Assembly: GCA_033725935.1 (NCBI GenBank)
Contig: MU867085.1
Location: 414,835-478,834, forward strand
Direction: 5' to 3'
Length of the DNA: 64,000 nucleotides
Source: Cladorrhinum sp. PSN259
Taxonomy: Eukaryota; Ascomycota; Sordariomycetes; Sordariales; Podosporaceae
Numbering within the stretch: position 1 is the stretch's first letter; every line of letters starts with the position of its first letter. The notes beneath the pieces are model-generated. The model searched no databases and was not told where the DNA came from. It was given only the letters and a program-made list of their open reading frames with translations. Below are positions 1 through 11,232 of the stretch, piece after piece. A program made the translations under genes and the position numbers.

Positions 1-365
1 ATTATTGAGTAGGTGTACATATACACTACAGTACTGTAGCGATCAAATAAATATCACGACACTTTACGTGGAAAGCTCAAATGCTCCAACACATCCGGTC
101 TCGAAAAGCCTATCCGGGTCATACTTTTACTCACCTCCCTCATCATATTTTCGTTTTCTTCCCCGCAGTCATCAATCTCACGGTCCTTGACCGTGATATC
201 GGTTGTACGAGCCCTTTTTGTACTATGTATCCTTTGTGCACGATGACTCTTTCACTATACCTATATCTGCAAATACCGTATCTTTACCTGAATGACGCGC
301 AAGCATGATATATTCTATGAGCTTTCGTCGTTTATTCTATCACCAAACAAACCATGCTACTCCCG
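1..365. other. Gene-free left edge
   Basis: AT-rich sequence with only short overlapping open frames that lack codon structure or recognisable motifs. It is the 3' flank of the esterase gene that ends at 366. I see nothing else in it. Confidence 0.5.
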
Positions 366-1187
366 CTACTGCAAAACAAATTGCCTCAGCCACGCGGCAG
401 TATCCTCAATCCCGTTAGGAGAATGGAACCAATGTCCACCAACCGGATACTCCCGCCAGGTCACCTTGGCCCCAAACCTCTCCAGACTATCCCTCACCGC
501 CCTTCCATTCCCAACCTTTGACAGCGAATCGTCAGCGCAGTGCTGCACCAACGCAGGCGTATTCCTCACCACCAACCCATCATCACTAGTACCCCCGGCT
601 TGAACCAACAACCCTAGCACCTCTCTCGTCTCATCCAGACTCCGTCCAGGAAACGGCATCCTCCCAGAAAAAACCATTAACCCGCCCAACTTTCTCATCT
701 CCCCTCCTGCTCCTCCTCCTTGACCTTCCAAGTTAAGAAGCGTATGAGCGGCAGCAGCCCCGCCCTGACTGAACCCCGCCAGGACCAGGCGCCCCCACTC
801 CCCATTCAGATTCTCCTGGACCTCCTTTTGACATATCTGCCTGATGCCCTCTACGCTCTCCCTCAGTCCGGCGATCTGCAGCTCCTCTTTCGCACTCAAG
901 TCATTGATGTCCCAGGTATCGAACCACTGGCTGATCCTGTCGCGGGGAAACCTCGCCAGAGGGCGGATCGGCGCCGTGGGGAATATCCATTTTATGGTCG
1001 GGCAGATTTGGGCTAGAGAGCGAGAGAGCGGGTCCTTCCATCCCGAGAGGAAGGAGGCCTGGAATGCCTGGGCCGTGTCCCCGCGGCCGTGGAGGAAGAT
1101 TACCGTGTGGGTGTGCGGGTATCCTGGCACGGGAGGGGTTGTGTATGTCTTGAGGGGCAGCTTGGGGGGATTCAAGTTGCTGTTCAT
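366..1187 (-). CDS. Serine esterase, acyl-protein thioesterase / carboxylesterase type
   Basis: Single exon of 273 aa in the alpha/beta-hydrolase phospholipase/carboxylesterase family (PF02230), which hydrolyses ester or thioester bonds, for example on acylated proteins. The chosen start is the ATG at 1187. The open frame runs further upstream but that part has no family resemblance, and the family N-terminus begins just after this Met. Seen directly: an oxyanion-hole motif HGRGD near residue 33, the nucleophile elbow GFSQGG with Ser140, an HCADD segment carrying the likely catalytic Asp, and a GGHWF segment carrying the catalytic His near the C-terminus. All three triad members are present and the length is close to the usual ~230-280 aa. 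No signal peptide is visible, so a cytosolic enzyme is expected. The true substrate cannot be read from the sequence. Confidence 0.9.
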   Translation of the reverse strand: MNSNLNPPKLPLKTYTTPPVPGYPHTHTVIFLHGRGDTAQAFQASFLSGWKDPLSRSLAQICPTIKWIFPTAPIRPLARFPRDRISQWFDTWDINDLSAKEELQIAGLRESVEGIRQICQKEVQENLNGEWGRLVLAGFSQGGAAAAHTLLNLEGQGGGAGGEMRKLGGLMVFSGRMPFPGRSLDETREVLGLLVQAGGTSDDGLVVRNTPALVQHCADDSLSKVGNGRAVRDSLERFGAKVTWREYPVGGHWFHSPNGIEDTAAWLRQFVLQ

Positions 1188-1628
1188 GGCTGGCTGGTAC
1201 CGCTTGATGGTATGTAAGAAAGTGAAATGGTTGGTTGGGAGGATGAATGGAAGGAAAAGCACTGATGCGGCGGGGCGGGAAAAAAGAATGGGGAAATCCC
1301 GACCGTTGCTACTGTATTGTACAGTGCCGAGTTGGTGGCTGGACGGTGCGATTATTTTACCCCTGAGCCTCCTTGATAAAAAAAAAATAACTACTGGTAA
1401 GCGCACTTGACCTCCTTCTAAGCGACTTGAGCAAAAGATTGATAATAGTCCGTCTGATTCTTTTATGGGAACATACATGGAGGGTGAGCTGCTCATAAGG
1501 GTGCACATATTCACCTGCAAGCATTGTTTGAACATAAACATCGAAAATTTGAACAAGAAGAAAATAAAACAATAAAGACATAATATCATTTATAGAAAAA
1601 GAAAAACAATCACCACTACTTACCTGGC
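1188..1628. other. Intergenic, esterase promoter side
   Basis: About 440 bp between two genes read on the same (minus) strand. It should hold the esterase promoter and the kinase-like gene's 3' end. The long open frame that continues upstream of the esterase ATG has no recognisable protein features and looks fortuitous. Confidence 0.4.
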
Positions 1629-2894
1629 TTAAACCTTATAAAGAGGCCCCATAATCCTCTTCCTAACCTCCCTAGCCTTGGGAGCATAAAACTCATCAGG
1701 AAGCAGCCACTTGTTTCTGGCGTCTTCCTCCGAGACATTTATCGCCATGATAGCCTTGGGCGTCAGCCGCTCAATCAAGCCCGCGGGCTCAATCTTGACG
1801 GCCTCCCAGTCAATAATGGCAGCAATCCCGGCAGAGTAAGTAGTGCGCCTATCATACACGAGGATATTCCCCCCGTGCATATCGTGATGCGTCATCCTGG
1901 GCTTGAAGGTCAGACCAGCGGTCGCAAAGTCATCTAGCATGGCCGAAACCTGCTGCATCGCTTCTCTCAGATCAGCATCATCGACATCCATCGCGTCAGG
2001 ATCATTCTTACCCACAGGGGGCAGTGCATCAACATCCATGCCACCGAACCCAAAGCTGACAGCCCTGACGGCCGTCCAATCCCTATCGGACCTGGCATCA
2101 ATAAGCGCTCGGGCGTACTCCTCCCACGTGTCAAACGGACCGGCTCTAACAAGACTCATATTATCATCACGACCGGGCGCGAAAAAGTCTACATGAACCA
2201 TCGGTCCGACAAAGTAGTGACAAGGCTCGCAAGGAGAATCCCAACGGCAGTACAAACTCCCGCTTTTACTTCCAAAATCCAAATCCCAAATCTTCTTCCA
2301 GGGCGCCATTATGACCTCGTCCGAGTACTCGTCCATATCCGGCGCATCGCAAAGCCTGACGGCATCCTGCACCATCTCCATGATGGTAAACTCCCACCCG
2401 AGGGGATTATTCCCGCTCGAGTCGAAAAAGTAAACCTCCGGCGTGGGCACGCCGGCCTTGTGCCTCACGTACGTCATGGTGGCCACCTCAGATTCGGTGC
2501 CGTAGTAGGGCGCCCACGCGCACGAGATCCTAAAGAGCACTTGCTCGGGCACCAGCTTGCCTGATTTCGGTTCCACCCAGGCTTGCTGCGTGGTGATCTT
2601 GAACAGGTAGGAAAAGTCCCCCGCGCTAAAGTACGTGACTTTGTAAGGGACGGGGATCTTGAAGATGCCGTTTTGCTCGTACCATCTGAGCAGAGTGTAC
2701 ACCCTCCCTATTGCCTTGTCGTCCTCGCTGGGTCGGGGGTGGTCGGTGGAGGGCGCAAAGGCCGGGTTCCACTGCGGGATTAGGGTGTGAGCTTTGCCGT
2801 CTATGATGTCTGCGCCCAGCCAGATTACTAGATTTTGCTGGCGGGCGCGGATTTGGGCTGGGGTTGGGATGAGGGTTGGAGGCGGGTTGGGAGT
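1629..2894 (-). CDS. Aminoglycoside phosphotransferase (APH)-like kinase, 5' exon unresolved
   Basis: This exon of ~421 aa belongs to the APH/choline-kinase-like superfamily (PF01636), which in fungi is large and mostly of unknown substrate. Visible motifs are a hinge-like MEMV segment, the Brenner motif HHDMHGGNILV with its catalytic Asp and Asn, and the metal-binding IIDWE. The frame stays open upstream to 2894 (a segment containing NLVIWLGADIIDGK), where a TAG coincides with a good splice acceptor. A strong GTAAGT donor lies near 2958. No in-frame ATG occurs in this N-terminal part, so a short first exon must lie upstream, probably within about 2960-3050. I could not fix its start. No transmembrane or signal sequence is visible. 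It is a likely small-molecule kinase, substrate unknown. Confidence 0.82.
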   Translation of the reverse strand, partial: TPNPPPTLIPTPAQIRARQQNLVIWLGADIIDGKAHTLIPQWNPAFAPSTDHPRPSEDDKAIGRVYTLLRWYEQNGIFKIPVPYKVTYFSAGDFSYLFKITTQQAWVEPKSGKLVPEQVLFRISCAWAPYYGTESEVATMTYVRHKAGVPTPEVYFFDSSGNNPLGWEFTIMEMVQDAVRLCDAPDMDEYSDEVIMAPWKKIWDLDFGSKSGSLYCRWDSPCEPCHYFVGPMVHVDFFAPGRDDNMSLVRAGPFDTWEEYARALIDARSDRDWTAVRAVSFGFGGMDVDALPPVGKNDPDAMDVDDADLREAMQQVSAMLDDFATAGLTFKPRMTHHDMHGGNILVYDRRTTYSAGIAAIIDWEAVKIEPAGLIERLTPKAIMAINVSEEDARNKWLLPDEFYAPKAREVRKRIMGPLYKV

Positions 2895-2959
2895 CTAGGA
2901 GGGGAAGAAGCCATTTTGAGAAGGAGGAGAAAGTTACAGATGGACTTACCTACGTGGGT

Positions 2960-3647
2960 GTCAGATATACTTTCTGATGCTCTTTCCTGAACAGATGGCT
3001 TCGATCCTAGATCAACAGTGTGTGATGTTGATTGTGAGACATATTTTTTTATTTTTTTTTGGAAAATTGCAAAGGTTCCACGTCTTTAATATCAGTAGAC
3101 CCGTCCCAAAATGGGGGTTCATGATGGAAGCCATCGTTGGAACATATGCTCGAACAACCCGAGTATTGAGAAAGCAGCATGTTCTTGACAATCCTATTGT
3201 TGGGAACTATTACCGTGGACAAAGGGGTCCTCCAACGAACATGAGCAGATGACAGGAGAACAAAGAACGGTTCGATACAACTCATCGATAACAATAGAGC
3301 AATAGGGTGTCGCCATAACAAAGACTATCCTTTATGCCGGATCTTGGCAACCAGACCTGTGGAACGAACCGTTTTCAGGTAGACTACCTGCAAAGCCGGA
3401 TACTCTCAGCGGTGGCAAAATATTCTTTGCATGCCGCGCCAAGTTCGAGCATAACGGTGACGCTGACCTATATTCACCACCTATATTCACCACCAGTGTC
3501 AGCCAAGTTTACGTACCAAAATCGTAGGGTAAACCTACACCTGACAGCCCACAGATATATGAAGCAGCTGTGTCAGTCTCGGACCAGGAAGACCTTTCCT
3601 CAAAAGGTGAAGCCAAGAGTCAACTATGCCAAGCTACATTTATACAA
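2960..3647. other. Intergenic, first exon of APH-like gene plus spacer
   Basis: It probably contains the unresolved first exon and promoter of the APH-like gene (2960-3100). A near-perfect 15 bp direct duplication (cctatattcacca twice) lies at about 3468-3496. The open frame at 3334-3801 overlaps the last exon of the opposite-strand transporter and looks fortuitous. Confidence 0.4.
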
Positions 3648-5138
3648 CTATTCCTGCTTCTGTTCGGGGACTTTCGGCACGAGTAACCAGCTGACGGCAG
3701 TGGCAGCAATCAAGGCAACCAGCATTGGCTGCAATGCCGTGACTCCTACGCGAGATCCCAGAATTCCTGCAATGATGGGGAATAACGAGCCGCCGGTTTG
3801 AGCAAATACAAAAACGAAAGAGATGGCAGTTGATCTGATGTCCGAAGGAAAAAGCTTTGCGCCAACAGATATGCCCTGAGACCTTGTCAGCGTCTGGATT
3901 TACTCCTCAAGTCAGACGGTTCTAAAGAGAACTCACCGTGGAAAAGAATGGCCCAATGAAGAATCCCAGAAAGCTGATAGCAATTGAAGCCGCAATGATG
4001 TTTGGTACCCTGAAGAATTGAAGTTGTTAGCGCTATGCGATACCAGCTCCGTCGGCTTGACCTACAACCAAAACACTAGCTGAAAGGCCAAGGCGAGAAC
4101 GCAAAAGATGAAAACCATTCGCCTTTCTCCCCAACGATGGATTGGCTCGGGAAGCAAGATCCTGCCCAGCAAGCACCCGCCACTGAAGCCAGCAGAGACG
4201 TAACCCATCTGAGGCAGCTGACCGTTGCGCACATCAACGAGATACTCAACCACCCATCCACCAGCCGTGATCGAGACACCGATGTAGAAGAAAAAGAACA
4301 AGCTGATAAGCCACACACTGCGAGTGGTTAAAGTCTCCTTGAGCTGCATTCCGGCGCTCTTTGGCTGATCAACACCCTCCCACGCAGACGCCTCCGCGCC
4401 AATCCTTCTTTTAACCCAGCCGATCGAATCCCGAAATGCAATAACCACCATCCCCAAATTGAGAATTCCGAACCCAAGGGGCACATTGTAGAACAAGTAC
4501 CACTTTGATCTCCCTCCACCAACTCCAGCAGAAGCAATTGATGAAGCGACAAACGGTGCGATAAAGCATCCGGCCATGTAAGCAGCATGAATTGCCCCCA
4601 ACCAGCGATGCACACCTCCCACTCCCTTCTGTTGGGCCACGAAGCCATTCGCGTGTGTATCCTGAAATCCTTGCCCGCTGGTTGTCAAGAAGAAGCTTAA
4701 GATAAACAACCAAAAGGGCGGGGTAGGCCAGCACCTCAAGGCCTGTGAGAGAATCTGGAGCACAGCACCGAGGACGAGCATGGCACCAGTGTCGAGTCGT
4801 TGGCTTGCGTGCGTATTGGTGAGGGCAGCGAAAAGCCAGCCAGCAAAGCTGGTGGCGTACAAAGCCGAGACGATTGCGGTTGTGATTCCATAATCTCTGA
4901 TGATGTGCGGAATGAGGGCGCCAATGCTGCCGTCATTGACGCCGGCTACGAAGAAGGAGAAGGCGGCGGTGACAAGTTTGAAGATGAGTGCTGCGTCGAG
5001 AGATGATTGCGAGTTTTCATTGGATCCGGGACGCGGGCTAGGTCCTTCCTCGACTTGAAAGTCGAATGAGGAACTCACCACCCCGTCACCTGGGGGAGAT
5101 CGGGGCGCTGTTCTTGCTGTTGTGGTAGTTGTTGACAT
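3648..5138 (-). CDS. MFS transporter, fucose-permease / BSC6-like
   Basis: Three exons (5138-4069, 4009-3937, 3875-3648) give 456 aa with frame closure at both junctions. It is a major facilitator superfamily permease with about 12 hydrophobic segments and a ~50-residue Ser/Thr-rich cytosolic N-terminus. Features resembling the fungal FucP/bypass-of-stop-codon-6 group are the GALIPHIIRDYGI segment after TM1, the QGFQDTHANGF segment in TM4 and VPNIIAASIAISFLGFFIGP spanning the first splice junction. The first donor is GTTGTA, which is weak, but it alone restores the conserved FWVPNII join. The C-terminus ends PKVPEQKQE with no targeting signal. It should sit in the plasma membrane and may carry a sugar. 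The substrate is not readable. Confidence 0.88.
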
Positions 5139-5496
5139 GGTGGCATAGGTAGCAAGAGAGGAATGTCTCGGTGTCTTGAAAACTCGTACTCTTTAAATAC
5201 ACGGTCTTTCTCGGTCTCTCCTGGACTGTCGTGGTGGATTCTTTAGCGTCATCACCTCGGATTATCGCGCCGAAATGGCTATTCTTCGGCTGGGGACGGT
5301 GACCTAAATTCCGGAAACATCGGGGGCCTCGGAAGGCGGACCTGCATTTCCAATGCGCTCTTCCCGGTTAGCAAGGCCATAGCGGAGTTTCGAAATCGCG
5401 TCGATGGTCGTTCGGAAAATAATAGAGAAGCGTGAGGCCTCAATGTTATCTACAAAGAGTAAGTTAGAGCAGAATTAACTGACAAGGCTTATAACA
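5139..5496. other. Intergenic upstream of MFS gene
   Basis: Promoter side of the transporter gene. No motif was identified with confidence. Confidence 0.35.
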
Positions 5497-5937
5497 ATGA
5501 CGACCTACGGCGAATACATCTACCGCGAGACCAAGCCCGGGGTTTGGCAACGACATGCCGACGAGACTGAGACCGTATTTTCCGTATAAACCAAGGCTTT
5601 TGAAGGAACTGGCCGTATGTACCAGCTTCTAAAGCAAATTCTTGCAAATGTCACGTTGAATATGGGACGTATCGATAATAAGACTCGAAGTGAGGAGTTC
5701 AGTCGCATTCTCGGCGATGTCGAAGCCTTTTATTCTGCAGCAGAAGGCCGCACTTCGCTTGCGCCGGTGTGTTATGGTGAACCACTAGCGGATGTTCTGT
5801 CGAGAATGACTCTGCCGTGCACTAATGACCTAGCGAAGTGGAAGGGATTGAACCCATTCCACCGCCGAATGATTAGACAAATACAAATATCTCCAATTTG
5901 CGTGCTATGGACAATCATCTCACTTGGGGCCTTTTGA
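5497..5937 (+). pseudogene. Possible decayed gene fragment, interrupted by one in-frame stop
   Basis: An ATG at 5497 opens a protein-like frame (it begins MTTYGEYIYRETKPG) that hits TAA at about 5587. The same frame then resumes without shift for 106 aa to TGA at 5935-5937. Both halves have ordinary protein composition, and the N-terminal part resembles the start of fungal condensation/acyltransferase-like hypothetical proteins as I remember them (weak). No splice pair removes the stop cleanly. It reads best as a truncated relic, but could be chance. Confidence 0.3.
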
Positions 5938-6876
5938 CGGACAGCTGGGGAATTCAGTAGTGTTGAATGAACCGTGGCATTCTCAAGAGTAGGCTCATAG
6001 ATTTTTTTGGACAATTGTGAGGAAATAATTTTTGGGTGGGTTGGTAGCTTGGAGGGGTAGCTTCCAGAGCTCGCCCGATGACGCGTTATCATTAAGAGAC
6101 GCGTTGGGGCGTTGCTGTCGTGATTTCCTTGTAAGAGATCACGGGACTGGAAAAGTGAACCAGGAAAAAGCAGCCATCAACAGAGAAGAGTTTTCAACGG
6201 AGATCCATGTTGCTCATCACTCCAAGCTCTGACGACAGGAGCATCTCCTCTGCCCAATGCGCGTCATCGTGCGGCGGGGTACCTGCCTTCCCTCTGGTCA
6301 GTCCTGCCACCAATTCACTCAAGCCACTTTCGAACTCAACATCAACAACTGCATCATTTCCAAGACGTACCCCACTTCAGCATGTGGTCTCAAACTCAAA
6401 TTGAATGTGCATCGTTGCCACTGCCACGTCAAGTTGAAGGTCACCATTGTTCCAATGCACCTTCCAAAAGCCGCACCACCTCCGATCAAATCCTATTGCA
6501 CTGCGTTATTGCACCGAGATCTATATGTATGGTATCCTATTACCAGGTTGATAGAAGGAACGCCCCCACCTCGATGCAACGGCTGGCCCTTGCAGCATAC
6601 ACAGTGCCGGTTTTCCAGCCTTGTGCCGCCGCGGGCTAACGAAAACAGCAATTCAGATACAGAGATGGTCATGGGATGATGTGTTGTTGTAAATAACTAA
6701 AGTTGTAGGGCGTTGGGCAAGGAGGCAAGATGAGATGCGAATAGTGGCACATACTCTTGTGTCAAATACGAGATCATATTAAGGTGATGTTGAGTAAAGG
6801 ACTAATACTGGCCTTTGCGACCTTTCTTGCCATCAGGTTAATCACTATTCACTTGTCTCATCTCATCCCACCCTCT
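5938..6876. other. Intergenic, no supported gene
   Basis: Several short plus-strand frames overlap between 6030 and 6680 with no motif, splice structure or start context that I trust. The stretch contains the 3' flank of the small secreted protein gene. Confidence 0.35.
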
Positions 6877-7428
6877 CTATGCAGACTCATCTGACAACGG
6901 CTTCCACACTAACCATACATACTTGCCCTGCTCGGCTCCAGAATAAAAGTGAATATCAGCTGGTCCCTCAGCAAAGCTCGGGGGGTTATTCCCATTCCCA
7001 GCAAAAACACCATACTGTCCGTATCTCAACACGTCGTGTTCCTTGACTGGGCCGTTGGTTCCCCAGGTCTGAAGCGGGCGTCAGCATACTAGATATCAGG
7101 CAACCGGAAGATGAGGTACACTTACACCAAACTCTGCTGCTTTAGCATCACCGCCGCATTTGAACACACCGACTGGAGCGATCCCGCACATTCCAGTGTC
7201 AAGACTAGCGAGACGGAAGGTGGAAACCCCTCCCTTAGGGCTTTGTGAGAGTGTCTTCCCAAAGAATAATCCGCATTGTTCCTCGTCTGTCGTCCATTTT
7301 CCGGCTGCGGTCAGGCAACCGAGGTCGTCATGGTCGCGGCCGATATAAAGGGTGCGGATGTGGCCGAGGCCATCGAAGGCATATGCGGCAGGGATGAGGG
7401 CGAGGAGAAGGGACTTGAGTGCATACAT
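6877..7428 (-). CDS. Small secreted protein of unknown function
   Basis: Two exons (7428-7126 and 7068-6877, GTAAGT donor, CAG acceptor) give 164 aa. The N-terminus MYALKSLLLALIPAAYAF is a clear signal peptide, with cleavage expected after AYA. I chose the ATG at 7428 over the in-frame ATG-like start eight codons upstream because it puts the hydrophobic core at the usual distance. The mature protein is rich in Gly, Trp and Tyr and has at least four cysteines (in GCLTAAG, QCGLFFG, MCGIAP and FKCGGD), probably disulphide-bonded. The C-terminal exon contains TWGTNGPVKEHDVLRYGQYG. I do not recognise a family. Candidates are a small effector-like or cell-wall-associated protein. Confidence 0.75.
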
Positions 7429-9124
7429 CTTGACGTTGTATGTATGTATCATTCAATCTCGGGCGAGTTCTTTGTTTCTTCTGGTTGATGCTGAGAAAAA
7501 AAATGTTTATAAATTCGTGGAGTAATTAGTCGATGAAGATGAGCCGGCAGTAGATCGGAACCACGCTCTTCGGCCTTGGACGCGTATTTATCTGATTAAA
7601 AAATCCCTCGTCACACCCACCAACAAAATCATGAATTCGGGCACTGCAATTTCTCTAAAAAGAACTTTCGAGTTTTCAGTCAACTTCCTAAAACGTACAT
7701 CGCAGGACCTTGACCTTTTGATATGCACAGAAACCAAGCTTCCTAAGTGGTCGATCTCCTTTCCCCGGTCAAGGTTACAGTCCGACCAGAAATTGTCGGT
7801 CCCCGGGTTGGTGGGGGATTTTCGAAGATTACACTAGGAAAACCACACTTGAAGTTTTTTGGCAGGTGATCTTTATTCATCGGCATTTGAAAGCATTGCA
7901 AATCGAATACACGTATAGAAACACCCTTACCCCAGAAATTATTTGCGGGCCGACGGATGTCCGATGATGAATTTTGCTAACAACACACAGGAAAGGAAAC
8001 GAACGGGTTCGGGGTTCTTGTCTCCATTTGTCTTGTTACGGAGGTTGATCATTACGGACCGCCCGCCACGCCATCTTTTTGTCAATAGTGTGGAGGGAGG
8101 GGAGTACAGGAAAATTAACCGTGCTTAGTGTGCTTACATGTGGCTTGATTTTCCTTTTTCCCTTTCCCGCCCGTCCGTGGGTGTGTGCGTGTGTGTGTGT
8201 GTGTCGGGCTCTTGGCCTTTGCTTCCCCTTCCGTCCCTATTTTCCTGCCAGTTTGAACAGTTGATACCGAAGTACATTATGCACAAAGGGGGGTCGACGT
8301 TACATTCTCACCAGTCCTCCAAGAAACAAGACATGGGTTCCCTTCCTTTTCTTCGTAATTCGCGTTCCTGCACTCAACTACCTATATGTCCTGTCATATT
8401 GCTTGGCAAGTGTCCTTTTCGTCATCTGAGGTCCCTCTTTTTCATTTCCAAGTTCCCGGTTGAATTCATCATGGAGCTTTAGGACCCCGCCCTTTCTCCA
8501 TATTAGTCTGCATTCATAACCAAAAAGGAACTTTGACACCCAAGGCAACAGGGGAGCGAGGCAAAAATGTCACATTTGTAAGCCTTACGTTAGAAGATCC
8601 CTTGGCATGTCAACTTTGGTTGGTCCCAGACTCCGTGGATCTCCAACGGACGTATACTACATAAAATAGCGGCGATGCAATGTCGGTACCGGGTTTTGTG
8701 AAAAAGAAAAAAAAACACCTCTTGGAGTCTTTTTGGTCACGGTTGGTTCCTGACAAGGTAATATTCTGGTTCGACCCGGTTTTGCCGGGGCTGTCAAATG
8801 CCGGCAGTGGGAAAGGGGAAAGGAAAAGGGAGGGGGAAAATGCAGCGTGGCACAGACCATCTTTGGGCATGAAATGTGTATTTCACGAGATGGGTGACCA
8901 GATCATGTCAATTATCATCATGAAGTTGGCAAACCGTCATCTTTTCTCTGTAGAGAGCCAAAAATGGCTTCTTGATTTTGAAAGTAGGATGTCCTGAAAA
9001 ACCAGCCACTGTAGATTCGCCTCCTATTTTTTCTCTTTCAGGTTTTCAATATTTCCCCAAGCCGAACACTCTTTTTCTCTGCTCAATTTTGGTATACATC
9101 TTGCTTCCCTTTCGTGCGCCTGAT
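7429..9124. other. Intergenic 1.7 kb with a GT microsatellite
   Basis: No supported gene. It contains a (GT)n microsatellite at about 8178-8203 and homopurine/homopyrimidine runs (for example an A-rich run near 8703). Short open frames on both strands overlap each other and lack recognisable features. It ends at the target duplication of the 9.1 kb repeat. Confidence 0.45.
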
Positions 9125-9378
9125 TTATTTCTCAAGATCGTTCGTTGTTGATTCTGAGCGTTATCGGGCATAACCGGAAAAAAAAATAACCCAAATAATA
9201 ATGAAATAATTATACACAACATGGCTCGATTGATAAGGCACGACTCGGTCGCAGGCACGACTCGGTCGCAGGCGTCACGACAACGCCCACAACCAAGACC
9301 TCGCGATACCTTCAACTGTCGCCAGATGTGGTGATAAGGCCAGCTGCCAGGGCATTTGCCCTGGTTATTTCTCAAGAT
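9125..9378. mobile_element. Dispersed repeat copy 1 with 14 bp target duplication and terminal hairpin
   Basis: A 226 bp unit (9139-9364) is repeated at 21278-21487 with high identity from about 9147. It is flanked by a perfect 14 bp direct repeat (ttatttctcaagat at 9125-9138 and 9365-9378). Its last 18 bp (9347-9364) form an 8 bp-stem hairpin that ends exactly at the right target duplication. Internally, a 17 bp unit (gcacgactcggtcgcag) is duplicated in tandem, while copy 2 has it once. There is no coding capacity. It is a non-autonomous element. Long target duplication favours a retroposed SINE/LINE-type origin over a cut-and-paste MITE, but the hairpin is unusual for either. Confidence 0.7.
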
Positions 9379-9424
9379 ATGCTTTTCCCCTTTCTTCCTC
9401 GCTTTCTGCTCTCTCCGAAAACGG

Positions 9425-11232
9425 TTAGCACTTTGAATGCATACTTTTCGGCCCCAGACCATTGGGGCAATACTTCTGTAGCAGCCGGACCAATCCCGGG
9501 CCAGTTGTTAGCTGGAACAAGCCCCAATGCTTTCGCCTGGCGCTTCTTCGCCTCGACCGCTTGTGCTGTCCCTCCTTGTGCTTGGCATTTTTCCGCTTGA
9601 CTTCTCTCTGCTTGGAGTGCTTGCTTCCAACCCACTGTCTCCCGAGCGCCCCAGGCTCGATTTCACCCGTAGCTGTTGCCCCCATCGAGCCCCAGTAGGC
9701 CTGCTCCTCCTCGGTAAAGTCGTCCAAGTCGCCAACGCCATTGATATCGAACCAAGGATGTGACACGAGGTCTCCGGTCTTTGGACGAGCTTCAGGCGTC
9801 CACTTGAGCATTGACTGGAGCAGATCGGCAAGCTTTTCCACACCTTCCTTGTCTCGCCATTCAAACTTGGCTCGGTATTCGTCCTTCGAATATTGCTTCA
9901 AGACGTTTTGGCCTGGGCTGTATGTTGGGAGGCGCTGAGTCTCCCAGGAGTCCTGAAGCGCAATTTGATACGACATTTTGGTGTGACGCTGAGTTTGGAT
10001 GGAGTGGTGAATACCTCCGACTCTGAAAGAGATTTAGGTGCTTCGGGGGGCGCAGTAGCCTTTTCCCAGATTGTCCCTTTGTACCAGTCTCTAGGACCAA
10101 TCATTGACACGTAGCCAGTCTTCATCTCCTTATCAATGTCAAGTTCGTTGAACAACCCTGCCAACATCATTGATTGCTGATAGGTTTTAGGCATAGGACC
10201 CATATAAGTTCCCATTTCAGCCACACATCGAAATGTACTCGGGTGGTATAGTAGGTCTCGGCCAGTGGCGACATAGGCGATGGTACATGCGAGGGACCAC
10301 ACATCGGTTCCAGGCCCGAGTCCACCAACGGAGAAGTAGCTTTCGGGGGCAGCATACTGCAGGGGGATGCCAGTGGAAATCTCTGGAGTACGGCTGAAGG
10401 TGTAGGAGACGCCAAAATCAGAAACCGCGATTTCTTTGGAGCATATACCTGACCCAAAGTCGATGTTGGCAGGGGGAACAAGGTACTTTGGGACTCCTGC
10501 ATCCCATTTTATATTGAATTTCGACCGGTTGTTTCTCGTTTGGTTTGACCGGAAGACCACGATATGGTCCGGCTTGCCGATGACGCGAAGGAGTTGTTCC
10601 TCAGACCAATCATGAATCTCGCCGATCAGTTGCACCATGATATTTTCGGGTCGAAAGTCTCCATGGCAGATCCGATTGGAATGTAGGAAGTCCATGGCAT
10701 CGACCAGCTGAATGCAGGTGTCCTTGATGATTGCGTGGCAGCGTGCATAGAACTTGAAGAAATCGGTCAGGTTGGGACCGAGAAGCTCCATGACTTGTAC
10801 TTGATGCTTTCCGTTTGGGCCCTCGATCCAGAAGTAATCAAGAGGCATCGAAACGTGGGATTGCATCATCTCTGCATGCGAGATCTTGTTCTTTTTGAAG
10901 TACTTTGTAAGTGCCATTTCGACCGACATGTCTGGATCTGAATTTCGCGCAGAGAGGATCTTGAGAGCCCGCCATTTCTGCTCTTGCTTGTCGCGGCACA
11001 CCCAAACCGTACCGAAACCGCCAACACCAAGGTTTTGGACGACACGAAAGCGCCCATTCTCGCCGAGAACATCGGCTGGAAGGACGGGGTGGAAACCGCC
11101 ACGGTGGTATTGGTTGGGGTCCTCGACAGAGACGCCACGTCGTCGAATGTAATAGACATGGCAGTTCCAGTAATTGGCGCCCCATTCCTCGGGATCGTGG
11201 GGAGGGACCGAATTTCTGTTGCCGCGCGTCAT
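9425..11232 (-). CDS. SRPK-like serine/threonine protein kinase with atypical catalytic loop
   Basis: Two exons (11232-10015 and 9952-9425, 64 bp intron) give 581 aa. The kinase domain is of the SR-protein-kinase type: a YHRGGFHPV lead-in, glycine loop GVGGFGTV (~70-76), ATP Lys91 in RALKIL, catalytic loop HGDFRPEN (190-197), a ~70-residue insert, then SDFG (271-274) and an APES motif (~296). The usual Lys two residues after the catalytic Asp192 is Arg194, and the HRD Arg is Gly. The first ATG in frame is at 11232. The frame is open further upstream without an ATG. After the splice the C-lobe continues (DSWETQRLPTYSPG, WTPEARPK), ending in a basic Arg/Lys-rich tail. Expected to phosphorylate proteins. 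Divergence from SRPK leaves its substrate open. Confidence 0.87.
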
